DNA of 64,000 nucleotides, taken from the NCBI RefSeq assembly GCF_022376445.1, contig NW_025954964.1, positions 992,001-1,056,000 on the forward strand. The letters run 5' to 3'. Below, piece by piece: positions 21,688-32,491 of the stretch. The notes beneath the pieces were generated by a model that worked only from the letters and a program-made list of their open reading frames with translations, was not told the origin of the DNA and searched no databases. Every line of letters begins with the position of its first letter. Positions within the stretch are counted from its first letter, which is position 1. The position numbers and the translations under genes were made by a program. This DNA is from Fomitopsis serialis. Lineage: Eukaryota > Basidiomycota > Agaricomycetes > Polyporales > Fomitopsidaceae.

Positions 21688-22684
21688 CGCTTGGGGAGGA
21701 TCCTCGAGCGACCAGACCGCTTCGGCTCACATACTTAGGCCTGAGTCATATTGTCTTTTACACTGCTTATTCCCAGCAATGTACACCATTGAGCTGCTGA
21801 GTCTCCTTCTAGCAGTGCCCGTGCTATGGATACACCTACAGGAAAGCCTTGTTCAGGAGGCGCTCAAGTGGTGGATCGATGTCTCGGCGATCATTGATCT
21901 ATAGATCTACGTATGTAATACATTCGTGCGCGTGCGCGCTCGCCTCAACCACCACATACTGAACGCCGTGTGGCATACATTGATTCATGACTCAGCTGAC
22001 GCCACTTCACAGGCACACCGTCGCGCGGTCGTGAGCATGACACCGGATTTGGCGGGCTACAGGAGGTCCCTGGGAGGTCCCGTCCCATAACAGCTGACAG
22101 CTTCCAAAGAAACATCCAGGTCGTTCCATTGTCGGGAAATAATGTAAGCCTAGATAATGAAATGTGCTAATTCATGCTGACTGGGACACCTTGTGTACGA
22201 GTTGTGTACGACTCGGAGCACTCACTGTGCCTATTGTGACTTGCAGGTATCATGGATCATTTGCATTAACACTGACAACCTCCTGCCGTCGTTGCCATGG
22301 AGATTGACGATATTGAAGGTCTGTGAATACTATTATCGTACAGGCTACTATCGCGACGCGGTGTCGCTGGTTCAAGTCCTGCCAGTGGCTGGACGCGTCA
22401 TATATATATGCGGCCCACCGAGTGCGGCGGGCGGATGGTAAGGAGGGTGACGTGTGCACGACGTACGTCACCCTTGTACCATCCGCCCGGACGCTTTGCA
22501 CTGGCACCCACCGCTCTCCGCCAGCCCCGCCCCGTCTGTCAGCACGCACGCTGACACATTCCAGAGTGGGGCCTCCCTCCTGCGCTATATCACCCGTACC
22601 GTCTCGCCCACCCAAGTCCTTCCGACCCCGCGTTTCTCTCTGCTACTCGTCTCGCAGCATATTCTACTGGCATCGCACACAAGA
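21688..22684. other. Intergenic, promoter of the aldo-keto reductase
   Basis: About 1 kb without a supported gene. It contains a TATATATATG run (about 22400-22409), the large inverted repeat described separately, and a pyrimidine-rich stretch (about 22590-22670) leading into the start codon at 22685. Confidence 0.5.
22428..22489. repeat. Imperfect 62-bp inverted repeat with CRE-like half-sites
   Basis: Arm 22428-22440 pairs perfectly (13 bp) with 22477-22489, and arm 22445-22453 (gggtgacgt) pairs perfectly (9 bp) with 22465-22473 (acgtcaccc). They are separated by small internal loops (4 and 3 nt) and an 11-nt apical loop that holds gtgcac. The inner arms contain TGACGT and ACGTCA, the half-sites of bZIP CRE/ATF elements. 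It lies about 195 bp upstream of the reductase start. Confidence 0.7.
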
Positions 22685-24332
22685 ATGTCTACCGTCAAAA
22701 TTGAATACGACGCCAAGGGCATGCCTTTCCGGAGGCTTGGCCCCAGTGGCTTGCGCGTCCCTGTCTTCTCTCTCGGAGGGTGTGCGTGGTCTTTGCGCCT
22801 ACTTCTTCGGAGCCCAAGTCGCTGAGAGCCGCGTTCTACAGGGCTTACCATTGGTGGCACCGTAAAGGGTGACCCTGTGAAGGACATCATCAAGGTTGCC
22901 TTCGAAAATGGCATCAACATGTTCGACACCGCGGAGGGCTACTCGAGCGGAGAATCTGAGGTTGAAATGTTAGTCTATCGCGAGCTCTACCAATTCCATC
23001 CCCGGTCTGACTCTCTCGATACAGGGGCCGCGTCATCCGCGAGCTCGGTCTGCGACGGTCAGATCTGGTGATTTCCACCAAGATTTACTTTGGCTGGAAG
23101 AAAGCGAAGACCTCGCCGAACGACACTGGTTTGTCGCGCAAACAGTACGCATCCATTTCTCTCCGCCTATCCCTTGCGTCTAATACGCATATATAGCATC
23201 ATTGAAGGTACACAAGCGTCCCTGGAGCGGCTCGGTATGGACTACGTCGACATCATTTTTGCCCACCGGCCGGACTTGAGCGGTACGTACGCCAGGAGTA
23301 TACGCGCAGTGTGATACTGACGTTTTCGCTTAGTGCCGATGGAGGAGGTCGTCCGCGCCTTCAACTACGTCATCGAAAAGGGCTGGGTACGTCAGACGCG
23401 TTCTAGTCTGCAGACTGCATTGTAACCCGTCACTAGGCATTCTACTGGGCGACCTCGGAGTGGTCGGCGCAGCAGATCGAGGAGGCGTACCGTGCGTCCT
23501 AACTCCATTTACCCATGATGCTAGTGTGCTTACATGTCGGGTACAGACGTCGCAGACAAGCTCGGCTTGGTGGGCCCGGTCGCTGAGCAGTGCCAGCACC
23601 AGTACGTCGCTCCCATCGTCCTGCTCGTCCCTCTGCACCCCTCCTAACTGTGCCACTTTCAGCATGTTCCACCGCGAACGCCCCGAGAAGGAATACGCGT
23701 AAGTCGCTCCTCTGACCACCATTGTCCCATCGGATTGATCATCCCACGTCAGGCCCATATACGCAAAGTACCAGATCGGAACGACCGTGTGGTCCGCGCT
23801 CGCGGGCGGGCTGCTCACGGGCAAGTACAACGACGGCATCCCCGAGGGCTCGCGCTACGCAAACGAAGACACCAAGGTGTTCTACAAGGAGATCCTGCAG
23901 ACGATCGACGAGGGCGAGGGCAAGCGGAAGCTCAACAAGGTCAAGGAGCTCTCCGAGTTTGCAGAGAAGGGTGCGTGCACTCGCTCCGGACTCTCGACTC
24001 GGACCGACGCTGACATGCGGGACCAACAGAGCTGGGCTGCACGGCGACGGCGCTCGCGCTCGCGTGGGTCGCCGTGAACCCGAACACGAGCACGGTCATC
24101 CTCGGCGCGTCGAAGCCGGAGCAGGTCGTCGAGAACCTGAAGGCGATCGAGGTCATCCCGAAGCTGACGCCTGAGGTCCTCGAGAAGATCGAGAAGATCC
24201 TCGACAACAAGCCGGCGCCTGAGGTACGTTACTATTTACTTTCACCCGCGGAAGGGTGGTTGACTGAGGGATCGCTCGGTGCAGTCATCATGGGGACGTC
24301 CATCTTTGGATAGCTTCGGAAGGAAATATTAG
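22685..24332 (+). CDS. Voltage-gated K+ channel beta-subunit-like aldo-keto reductase
   Basis: NADPH-dependent aldo-keto reductase of the Kv-beta (AKR6) group. The exons spell MPFRRLGPSGLRVPVFSLGG, INMFDTAEGYSSGESEVEMG, DLVISTKIYFGW, SLERLGMDYVDIIFAHRPD, FYWATSEWSAQQIEEAY, PVAEQCQHHMFHRERPEKEY, TTVWSALAGGLLTGKYNDG and NPNTSTVILGASKPEQV. The catalytic Asp-Tyr pair sits in NMFDTAEGYS, the lysine in ISTKIYFG, and the cofactor-binding end is ILGASKPEQ. Fungal members are soluble oxidoreductases, and there is no evidence of a channel partner here. The last exon is taken from an acceptor at 24284 to TAG at 24330-24332. Without that intron the frame would close at 24313. No frame breaks were seen. 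Confidence 0.93.
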
Positions 24333-24961
24333 ATGAAGTAGACGGATTGCGAAGGCAAAAGGGTATTTGTACTGTGATGTATTGGTTGATAATGATCATC
24401 TCCTGACTTTTGAACGAACCAAGGAGCGAACTTTCAGGTTCTTGCCGCCATATCCACAGTAGCTTGTGAACAACCACAACGATCGTTCCGAGTTGTAGTG
24501 AAGTATTCAGTATACTCAGTACCCTACATAGCAGGTACTTAGCTAAACACGAACACGTGACCACGACGCGACGCGTACTGAGGCCGGACACTTTTAATCT
24601 TGCGACGCGCGTGATTACTATATATCATCCATCACACATTGGATACCACAACTTACGACGTCATTCGGGTCCGAAGCCAAGAAGGATAGAGGCGGTATCA
24701 CAAGGTCGCGCAGGTGTCATCTAGAGATCATCAGCACTAGAGCATATTACAGTGGTACATCGATAGCAAGAAGGCTTTGTCTTCGTGGTAATCCACCAAC
24801 ACACAATCATCAGATACAAGGAAGCCAATTTCACGGCCCAAAGAGTGCGCCAGTGAGCGACACAGAGGGCGGCGACGGTCGATGAAACACGGGAGAGCTG
24901 TGGAAGCATCGTAAGCTGTCATGCACCTCCGACTGTTATTTCGGTTCATGAAGGGTATCGC
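24333..24961. other. Convergent intergenic region with an orphan coding-like segment
   Basis: Lies between the reductase stop and the viroplasmin-domain gene stop. On the minus strand, 24737-24949 is open and strongly protein-like (ALPCFIDRRRPLCRSLAHSL, then REIGFLVSDDCVLVDYHEDK, ending MYHCNML). It could be a last exon of the neighbour, but only a 33-bp GT-AG gap would connect them. The rest shows nothing. Confidence 0.4.
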
Positions 24962-26318
24962 TCACCGTGTGGGCACAGCCGTGCTCCGCTGTATGGGCGA
25001 GCGAGGATCCGCTGAACCAGGGTATACAACGCCCGGCGTATGCAGCGGCTGGGTCAACCCTAGAGCTAATGGGCTGAGCGGGCCTGACGCGGGCGACGCG
25101 TGGCCCGACCTCACGGCGCTGCTCAGCCTTGCAGCAGATCGGGATGCCGACGGCGGTGTCGACGACGGAGGGACCGGAGACCTCAAGCTCGACTGCGGAC
25201 TGAGCAACAGACGATGCATCTGCGCCGCGCTCTCGCTCTGACTCCGCGCGATGCCTGTGCTCCGTGCGGGCGAAGACGAGAGTGGTGAGGTGGGCCCGGC
25301 ACTCTGCGCGGACCGCGTGCGCTCGCGCGGCGGAGGCGTCGCCTGCACGGCCGAGTCCGCGTACTGCACGCCCTCGCGCATGCGAAAGCGCGCAGAGCGC
25401 GGGGTCGCACTGCGCGAGGCCGAGTAGGGGCTGCTCGCATGGCTGCTGATGCTCAGGTTGGTGAAGTCGGGCTCGATGTACGTCACGCCCGTCAGTGGGG
25501 ACGAGCCAGTGCCCGTGTCCGTTTCGGTGTCTGAGCCTCCGTCGCCGGTGGTAGGCTCGGCAGCAGAAGGCGGCGGGAGCAGGTTCGTTGAGTGCTGGGG
25601 TCTAGAGCCTGAAGGAGTTGCGTTTCGCGTAGAGTGGACCCGCCTGTGCCCGCCTTGAGTCGGTGGGGAAAATGTAGGAGGACTTCTCGGTGCTGCCGCA
25701 GGCGATCGCACGGCGTGCCCTACAGGCGACTGTGCGGTTGACTGCACCCTGCGCCGAGGAGACGGGCCATGTTCATGCCGCAGCACATTCGGCGAGGACG
25801 AGGTCCTCGACACGGGCGCTTGCCGGGGAGACTGCACGCTTGACGCGGGTGCCGCAGTGGGAGGCGTTCTGTTCGTTGCAGGTACAGCTGGAGGTACGCG
25901 CAGCTCTGCAGTGCGTGACACAGAGCGGGTACTAGTCGGCGCTTGGGGTGCTTGCATGGGTGTGTGAGCGGACGGGATGCTGGGAGACGGCGCACTACTC
26001 GGGTTGCGGCTGGGAGGGACTTGGGCACCCGCGGGGACGCCTTGCTGTACAAACGTCCCGTCAGAGCGCACTACCTTTACACGACCCTCGGCGAGAGCAG
26101 CACGGTAAGCATCCAGCGCCTCGCCTTTTGTTTTGTAGCCCTTATAGATGGAGCCTTCGACTTTGATAACTCTCGCGGCACATTCAGGCCTTCATGGAAC
26201 CGATGAGCGCGTTCGCTCTGACAAAAACGCGTGCGTTCCGACTGCGCGTCACTCACCACTGGTCGTAAACACCGGGCTCGGTGCCCACCGTCACAAGGTA
26301 CGCAGCCCACTTTGCCAT
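24962..26318 (-). CDS. Viroplasmin / RNase H1 N-terminal domain protein with long Ser/Pro-rich tail
   Basis: The ATG at 26318 opens MAKWAAYLVTVGTEPGVYDQ. An intron with donor gtgagt near 26270 joins it to WPECAARVIKVEGSIYKGYK and TKGEALDAYRAALAEGRVKV. That is the roughly 50-residue RNase H1 N-terminal (viroplasmin-like) domain, which binds RNA-DNA hybrids or double-stranded RNA. No RNase H catalytic domain follows. Instead there are about 370 residues of Ser/Pro/Ala/Arg-rich disordered sequence, up to the stop at 24962. Fungal proteins of this shape occur as stand-alone hybrid-binding modules; the target is unknown. The C-terminus is uncertain because of the coding-like segment at 24737-24949 just beyond the stop. 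Confidence 0.75.
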
Positions 26319-26944
26319 CTCTCCGCGTGCGTTGAGTGTGGAGGTATCGCCTGGCTCCTAACGAGCCAGTTGGGGGTAAGGAGAGAGGGCGTCGCAAACG
26401 CTGTCGCTCAGCTTTTGAGTCAACCAATGCATGATCGGTTCCGACACACAGGATGCCGGAAGTTCCGATCAGAACTTACTTACGGGAAGCATCAATTTAC
26501 GCGGCTGGTTTTCCCGAAAGTGGAAGTACGGACTACTGTGTTCGGAATGCCATAAGTCGGCTATGAGTTCGTCAAGGACCACTGTGGTTGACAGCACGTC
26601 TGAACCGAACCTTCAGGTAGTACACCCACTACCGAATGTGCCTGAGAGTGAGTACATTGCGGTTTCGGGTCCCGGCCTGTCGACAAATAAGGTTAGTCCA
26701 AAACCATCCTGTCGCGGAGGCCGCACTCGTGAAGCTTATGCTGTGGCGCTCGAGAGATCGGAACACAGCGAGGTCACAGCGAGCCAGGAAATCCCACAGC
26801 CATATTAGTTCCAAGGACCTATGAGCAGCGTGCGGGAAGTTCAACGACAGCACAAATTACAATGAGCATACCGGATATATGTAGGGACATGAGAAAGCGA
26901 TGAACCTCCACCAAAGCACGTCCTCCAGAAAGAGCATACGGCTG
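26319..26944. other. Intergenic with a weak small ORF
   Basis: About 0.6 kb between two minus-strand genes. An 81-codon plus-strand frame from the ATG at 26563 to 26808 (begins MSSSRTTVVDSTSEPNLQVV) has plausible composition but no domain, signal or neighbour support. I give it only as a possibility and do not list it as a gene. Confidence 0.3.
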
Positions 26945-28060
26945 TCATACTGCGATATAGCCACCACGGTTCGTGTGCCGCGGCCGAACAGCGGAGCATA
27001 GATGTGAAACGACGTCCTTGAACATGTACGGGACTTCCCTCCAGAAGTCGCGATGGCTGTCGGATAGAGCGTCAATGAGCTGTTGCTATCAAAATGAGGT
27101 AATGATACGTACGGTATCAAGTCCAAGCCTGTCGCGCCATATGTAGAGTAGTTGTAGTATGCGCCCAGGCCGAAGTAAGCAACGAACGCGAGCAGCAGCC
27201 TGTAAAGATATGTAAGTCATGGTCACCAGTAGGGGATGGTTTCGCACTCACAGGAGGAAGAAGTATCCCAATCCCGAGCCCATATGGCTCCCGCTACTAC
27301 CATCCCCCTCCTCCGCATCGTCATTAGGCTTGTCCGATCCTGAATCGGGAGGGGCTGCGCCAAAGCCGCAGCCAGAGGGCGCACTCCATTCCGCCCACAT
27401 GTCTGAGCCATCGTAGTCGGAGAACGTAAGTCCGGAGCTTTCAGTTGAGCACGTAAGTCTCAGATTGAAGGTTTGTGCCCAGGAATCGTCGCTCGAGTCG
27501 GGGTACGTAGGGCCCTGGAAGGTCAGTATGATGCCCTTCGGCGCTAGCGCGAACTCGCCATCAGCAACAGCTCGTCGCTGGACGTGCACCGCCTACTCAC
27601 ATGATAGCGACTGGTACTGGACAGCACTGCTGGACGTGGCCAGAGGGATGACTGCCACCGTACGGTCGTCCTCGTCGTCCTTTTCGTTTATTGTAATCAG
27701 ACATGCCCGTGTCCCTGCTGGACACTGATCGTGAGACACCACGCATATAACCATGAGCCAGGACCTCCAAGGATCGTGTAGACGACGAGAGATTGTACGA
27801 ACCTGGTCCCGTGCATCCGTGCCGTCTTCGATGTCGAGGTCCGCACACAGATTGAACTTCACCACGTCACGCATGGTTGTAGGTGGGCTCTTTCTCTCCC
27901 GCATGATCCTGTGCTCGCCCGCCAGCGGTGTAAGATCATATTGGAGGTCGCCGTAGGAGAAGCGGCAGTCGAATCCGTCGTCCTGTGCCGACGCGTGGCG
28001 CGTAAGGGCCAGCAGGGCCGCTGCCTGAATGTAGAAGTGCGCCGCGCGAGAGAAACGCAT
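26945..28060 (-). CDS. ATG27: Autophagy protein ATG27 (type I membrane, MRH domain)
   Basis: The ATG at 28060 starts a signal peptide (MRFSRAAHFYIQAAALLALT, ending ASAQ). The lumenal part is a mannose-6-phosphate-receptor-homology domain: FDCRFSYGDLQYDLTPLAG, CPAGTRACLITIN, PKGIILTFQGPTYP and FNLRLTC. A Gly/Ser/Asp-rich linker leads to the transmembrane helix (YFFLL then LLLAFVAYFGLGAYYNYSTY). The short cytosolic tail RDFWREVPYMFKDVV, ending GGYIAV, matches the sorting tail typical of Atg27; the stop is at 26945-26947. In yeast, Atg27 cycles between Golgi, endosome, vacuole and pre-autophagosomal sites and is needed for Atg9 movement. Divergent from the ataxin-3 gene, 326 bp apart. Confidence 0.9.
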
Positions 28061-28386
28061 AGTGGGCTTGCCAGTAGCAAGAGCAGTGGAAAGAAGGGGA
28101 AAAGAGAGGCGAGGACCGCTGGCAGGACGACCGGGAAAGGTGAGCGAGATGTTGGCGAGATGTGAGAGTGCCCGCTGCACGCATACCCGGCCAGCGCGCC
28201 ACCGCAGGGACCCGGAGAGCGCTTACGTAAGAGACGCGACACGCGCGGGACCTCGAGGACTGGGGCTACGCGTCCGCGCGACGCGTCGCCTCCCGTGAGC
28301 CCTCCGCGCTGTGGCTAGATCCAGATAATCGCCGCTATATAACAACACCTCTACGCCTCTGGCGCGCCAACATCCCTTCCACCAGA
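28061..28386. promoter_or_regulatory. Bidirectional promoter region ATG27 / ataxin-3, with TATA box
   Basis: 326 bp separate the two divergent start codons. TATATAA lies at 28336-28342, 45 bp before the ataxin-3 ATG. No comparable element was seen on the ATG27 side, which is GC-rich. Confidence 0.5.
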
Positions 28387-30271
28387 ATGGCCACCATCGA
28401 CGATCTCGTTGAGCTCATCTACCACGAGAAGCAGGAGCCCGGCTCGATGCTTTGTGCGCAACATGCGCTAAATTCACTACTGCGTGAGTTGCATGCTTTT
28501 GAAGCCACAGCGATACTAAAGGATGTCCACGAACCACAGAGGGTGCATATGTGAGGACAATCTTCTGACCGAGGCCGTGCCACATACTGAGCGTTGTGGC
28601 GTCCAGTTCAATGCACCCGACCTATCCACGATCGCGCGCGAACTAGACGAGGAAGAAGCGCAGTATGATGAGGACCGGCACGGACAAGTAAGTGCGAACA
28701 TGGATGACACTGGTAAGTGGCGAATCTCTATCATATACGCCACTGTGACCATATGCGGACGCTGCAGGATTCTTCTCGGTGCAGGTCTTGGAGAAGGCCT
28801 TGCAGGTCTGGGGGCTTACGTATGTGACCTGACATACTCGCTCATACCTCGCTAATGTATCCCTCTCGCACCCAGTCTCATTAGGTGGCGCAGTGAACGA
28901 ATGCGCCCGTATCAGGAACACCCACAGTAGGTTCACTCATTTCAGTTCCAGGAACCGGTTCCTGATGCACCGTTCAGCGCGCAAATTGCATTCGTCCTTA
29001 ACCTGGAGCAGCACTGGTACACACTAAGGCGTTTCGGTGCGACCTCTCCACATCCAGACTTCAACCTGGAACACAGTGTAGGCCACTGGTTCAACCTCAA
29101 CTCATTCCTCCAAAGACCAGAGTGGATATCCAAGACATACTTAGGCATGGTCTTGCAGCAGGCGGAGGCTGACGGTCAGTGCCGCCCCACTAGCATTTGG
29201 CATTCTATCAGGCTAAGCGATCCTACAGGCTACTCCGTCTTCGCAGTGGTACAGCAGAATCCAGACGCGCCACTTGCAGTCCCGCTTACCTCTGCTGACC
29301 ACTTGGCCGCCACCATCCCTGAGAAGCCGTCCTCAACAACGGCCACTTCTCGAGGCGCCTCTTCTTCGCACGTCCTTGACGGCTTCGAAGACGAAGACAT
29401 GGAACTGCAAGCAGCGCTACAAGCATCGCTCATGCAACAGCCATACGAGTATCCCGTGCCCCCTGCTGGCCCCCTTCCCTCAGCCTCAATATCCGCCGCA
29501 CCCACCGGCGCCCTCGGCTCCATGCGCGACTTCGGCAACACTGCCACCCCCACTGTCCGCACGCCCCCCATCGCCCCGCGACCCCCTCCCCAAGTCGTCG
29601 ACCTTCGCGATGACGATGACGATGACGAAGAGTATGATCCCGACTACGTTCCCGAACCCGACGATGACGCCGGCGCCGTCAACGACGACCCCGTCGCCGC
29701 GAGCATGGCGCGGAATCGCGCCTTCCTCGCGCGCTTCCAGCGCGAGCAGGAGGCGGCGCTGCGCGAGAGCTACGGCGACGAGGAGACGGAGGCGCGCGCG
29801 GCACAGCGACGACGAGAGCAGGAAGAAGAGGAGGAGATGATCCGCCGGGCGATCGCCGAGAGCGAGGAGATGCACCGGGCGCGAGCCAGGCAGGGCCAAG
29901 AAGACGTCGAGATGCGTGGGCCGGAGGACGAGCCGCCCGTGGTGCCGCCCCATCCGTCGACGATGCCCATCGGGCACAGGGTGTACGACGACGAGGACGC
30001 GGAGCTCCAGGCGGCGCTGAGGGCTTCGCTGGAGGGTGTCCCCGAGGGTTTCAGGATGCCGGACACACCACCGACTACCGCACGCCCGCTCCAGTCTGCG
30101 ACAACGTCCGCCCCGGCACCACCGCCTATACAACGCGAGCCCTCCGTCGCTAGCACACAGTCCGAGAGCGACGCTTCGATAGCGACGGAGTCAGACTCGG
30201 AGCCGCCACCGCAGGAGCAGCTGAGCATGGAGGAGATCAGGCGGCGGCGGTTGGCGCGTTTTGGTGGCTGA
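28387..30271 (+). CDS. Ataxin-3-type Josephin deubiquitinase with ubiquitin-interacting motifs
   Basis: Josephin cysteine protease that removes or edits polyubiquitin chains. The exons give MATIDDLVELIYHEKQEPGS, then MLCAQHALNSLL with the catalytic cysteine, APDLSTIARELDEEE, FVLNLEQHWYTLRRFG with the catalytic histidine, and VGHWFNLNSFL with the catalytic Asn. The single large 3' exon encodes three ubiquitin-interacting motifs (DMELQAALQASL, MIRRAIAESEEM, DAELQAALRASLEG) within acidic, disordered sequence. That is the ataxin-3 order: Josephin then UIMs. There is no polyglutamine run. Between YQEHP and the block starting QEPVPD (28927-28945) an in-frame TAG sits in a 19-nt gap that is too short to be an intron and does not close phase; a local sequence error is likely. 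Confidence 0.92.
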
Positions 30272-30784
30272 GGTCGCGCGAGCGGTGCATACACTGTGAA
30301 GGATTTCGGTACATACTTAGGGATAGTAGACAACACGCATGTGTAACAGTATCGGCATCGATGCACTCAGTTATTTGATATACAGCGTATGCACACATTA
30401 ACCAGGTGTCTGAACATCGCGCCTATGGCGTGTGGCAAATAAGTAGGTTGCGATGTATTGTAGGATACGAGGGTAAGGAAAGCTATGATACATAGGTCTA
30501 GGTCTACTGCGAAAGCGACGACGACACGAGACACGGCGATTGTCCATGCACGTACACGCACGACAAGTCTGCAGTCCATCTCCTGCAACCCACACCAACC
30601 CGGCCATCGTGAAACGAAACAGCCACCACTTCATTATCCTATAGGAGACACACGTAACGTAACCCAGCACCAGTAATGTTACCCAGGATCCGTGTATCAC
30701 CCATCGAACATTCCCGACCCTGACGATAAATACGAGAATAAAACATCGACACACGGACACGGACATCATATACCGAACGGATAG
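30272..30784. other. Convergent intergenic region
   Basis: About 0.5 kb between the stops of the ataxin-3 gene and the unknown minus-strand gene. It is AT-richer than its flanks and presumably holds both 3' UTRs. No gene or repeat was recognised. Confidence 0.45.
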
Positions 30785-32491
30785 TCAATGCTGCTCTGCA
30801 TTCGCGGCCGCAATTTGGCTCTCCACCCACCGCATCAGAACGTCCGTCTTGTCGCTCGCGCCCACCAGCGCCCCCGTGCGTAGCGCGTCGAGGATGCGCT
30901 TCCCCACCGCGTCCGTGCACTCCTCCGCACGACCGAACCCGCTCAGGCAGCCCCTGCGGTACTCCCCCTCGGGCAGGCCCAGGATGGACGAGATGGTGCG
31001 CTCCTGGTCGGTCCCAATCGGGGGCAGGAAGGTGCGCAGCAAAATGGGGAGCGCGATGAGCATAGGCAGGTCCGCCGTCAAGACCTCGAGCTCGCTCTCG
31101 AGCTCCGCGAGGCCAGCGGCGAGACCACCCGCGCGTCCTCTGCTAGATGTGACAGTGGCCTGAATGGCCTCCAGCAACGCCGTCAACGAGCTGAGGGCGT
31201 CGAATGCTTCGTCAACCGCCTCACGAGCCAGTCGTGTGGTCTCCTTGTCAGCCGAAGGCCGAGGAAGCATGTTAAGAAGGTCGTACAAAGCGCGGCAATC
31301 AGCTGCCGCACTGCTTCCACGAACACTGGGTGCGCCCGGTGGGGACGGAGGCCTCGAAGGGGGAAGCTTCAGAGTGAAACGACTCGCCGGGGGCGTAGCA
31401 GGCGGGGTAGAGCGCGTTTGGGAAGTTGCACGCCTCCCATCCTTCGTCTTCGTAGAAGACAAAGTCGGCGAGGCCGGCGGGGTCTGCGGTGGGTTTGGTC
31501 GGTTCGAAAGCGCCACGAGGGCCCGCCAAATTAGCGAGATGAGAAGTGTGGCAAGGGAGTTTTCGGCGACGGCTGAGGTGACATAGCGACCAAGAGCGCG
31601 CGCATACACCGGCATCAGACCCTGCAAAGTCATGATGGAAGGATGAGCGATGGGCGTCCGCGAGCCCCTCGGAGCACTGGGCGCGTTGGGACTCGCTTCC
31701 AAGGCATCCAGGAGCGGCATGAGTTCAGTTCTCATACCGGTAATGAGAGGCTCGACGACCCTCCTGACCATTGACATCAGCCCGTCACGGATGGTCTTGA
31801 GGCCGTCGCCTCTCATGTCCGTCTCGAGGCCCAAGCCCAAGCCATCGAATGCCTCGAGGATTTCGCCAGCAAGGGTAGCGAGGCCAATGGCATGAAGCTG
31901 AGTCGCATTTGAGTTCGGGTTCTGCGGCGTCGGAACGAGATTGTTGTGGAATGCTGATGAAGCCAACAGCGGTAGAAGATCACTGGACAGGTTCGACAGC
32001 AATACAGACAGTGGTCGCTGCAGCGACCGGAGCAGTGCTCTATAGAGATGGGGGTTGTCACGCGAAGCCTTGATTTCCCTGTTCTTCGCGTCAGAAAATG
32101 TGAAGCAGATGGCAGGGTGTAACACGCACGAGGCAATGAGGGCGCCCAGCGCGCGTCCACGCCCCGCTGGTATTGGCCTTCTGCCATTCAGAATCTCATT
32201 GGGAGCACCAGGTCCGGTGGGCTGGGCAAGAGCCTTCGATACAGCCTCGCTGAGCTTGAGACTCAAGACATCCATGTAGGAGCCGTCCTGTGTCACGGTA
32301 ACAGAGGCTACGCGCGCCGAAGGCGGAGCCGGGGATGGGGAGGGCTTCCTGAAGGTCGAGAGCGACAGCTTTGAGAGCGGGCGCGCTGCCCTGTCAGTGG
32401 CCATCGCTGAGTCAGGGACAGGCGACATGACCGGGGAGGAAGGGCGACTGGTCGGGCGGAGGAACGAAGGAGTCTTGAGTGTACCGTACAT
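30785..32491 (-). CDS. Conserved-looking hypothetical protein, intronless, 568 aa
   Basis: Not recognised. One uninterrupted frame from the ATG at 32491 (MYGTLKTPSFLRPTSRPSSP) to the stop at 30785. The first 75 residues are Ser/Pro-rich and disordered. The rest is mainly alpha-helical and Leu/Ala-rich (HLYRALLRSLQRPLSVLLSN, RRVVEPLITGMRTELMPLLD), interrupted by a Pro/Thr/Ser-rich linker (about residues 340-400). It ends in DKTDVLMRWVESQIAAANAE. No signal peptide; a few hydrophobic stretches (LPMLIALPILLRTFLPP) are short for membrane spans. A helical repeat scaffold is possible. It is the only long intronless gene here and has no frame breaks. Confidence 0.75.
   Translation of the reverse strand: MYGTLKTPSFLRPTSRPSSPVMSPVPDSAMATDRAARPLSKLSLSTFRKPSPSPAPPSARVASVTVTQDGSYMDVLSLKLSEAVSKALAQPTGPGAPNEILNGRRPIPAGRGRALGALIASCVLHPAICFTFSDAKNREIKASRDNPHLYRALLRSLQRPLSVLLSNLSSDLLPLLASSAFHNNLVPTPQNPNSNATQLHAIGLATLAGEILEAFDGLGLGLETDMRGDGLKTIRDGLMSMVRRVVEPLITGMRTELMPLLDALEASPNAPSAPRGSRTPIAHPSIMTLQGLMPVYARALGRYVTSAVAENSLATLLISLIWRALVALSNRPNPPQTPPASPTLSSTKTKDGRRATSQTRSTPPATPPASRFTLKLPPSRPPSPPGAPSVRGSSAAADCRALYDLLNMLPRPSADKETTRLAREAVDEAFDALSSLTALLEAIQATVTSSRGRAGGLAAGLAELESELEVLTADLPMLIALPILLRTFLPPIGTDQERTISSILGLPEGEYRRGCLSGFGRAEECTDAVGKRILDALRTGALVGASDKTDVLMRWVESQIAAANAEQH

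Noticed and set aside
22369..22379. tRNA B-box-like ggttcaagtcc
   Set aside because: The flanking T-stem has a mismatch, no acceptor stem pairs, and no A box lies at the right distance. Coincidence is likely.
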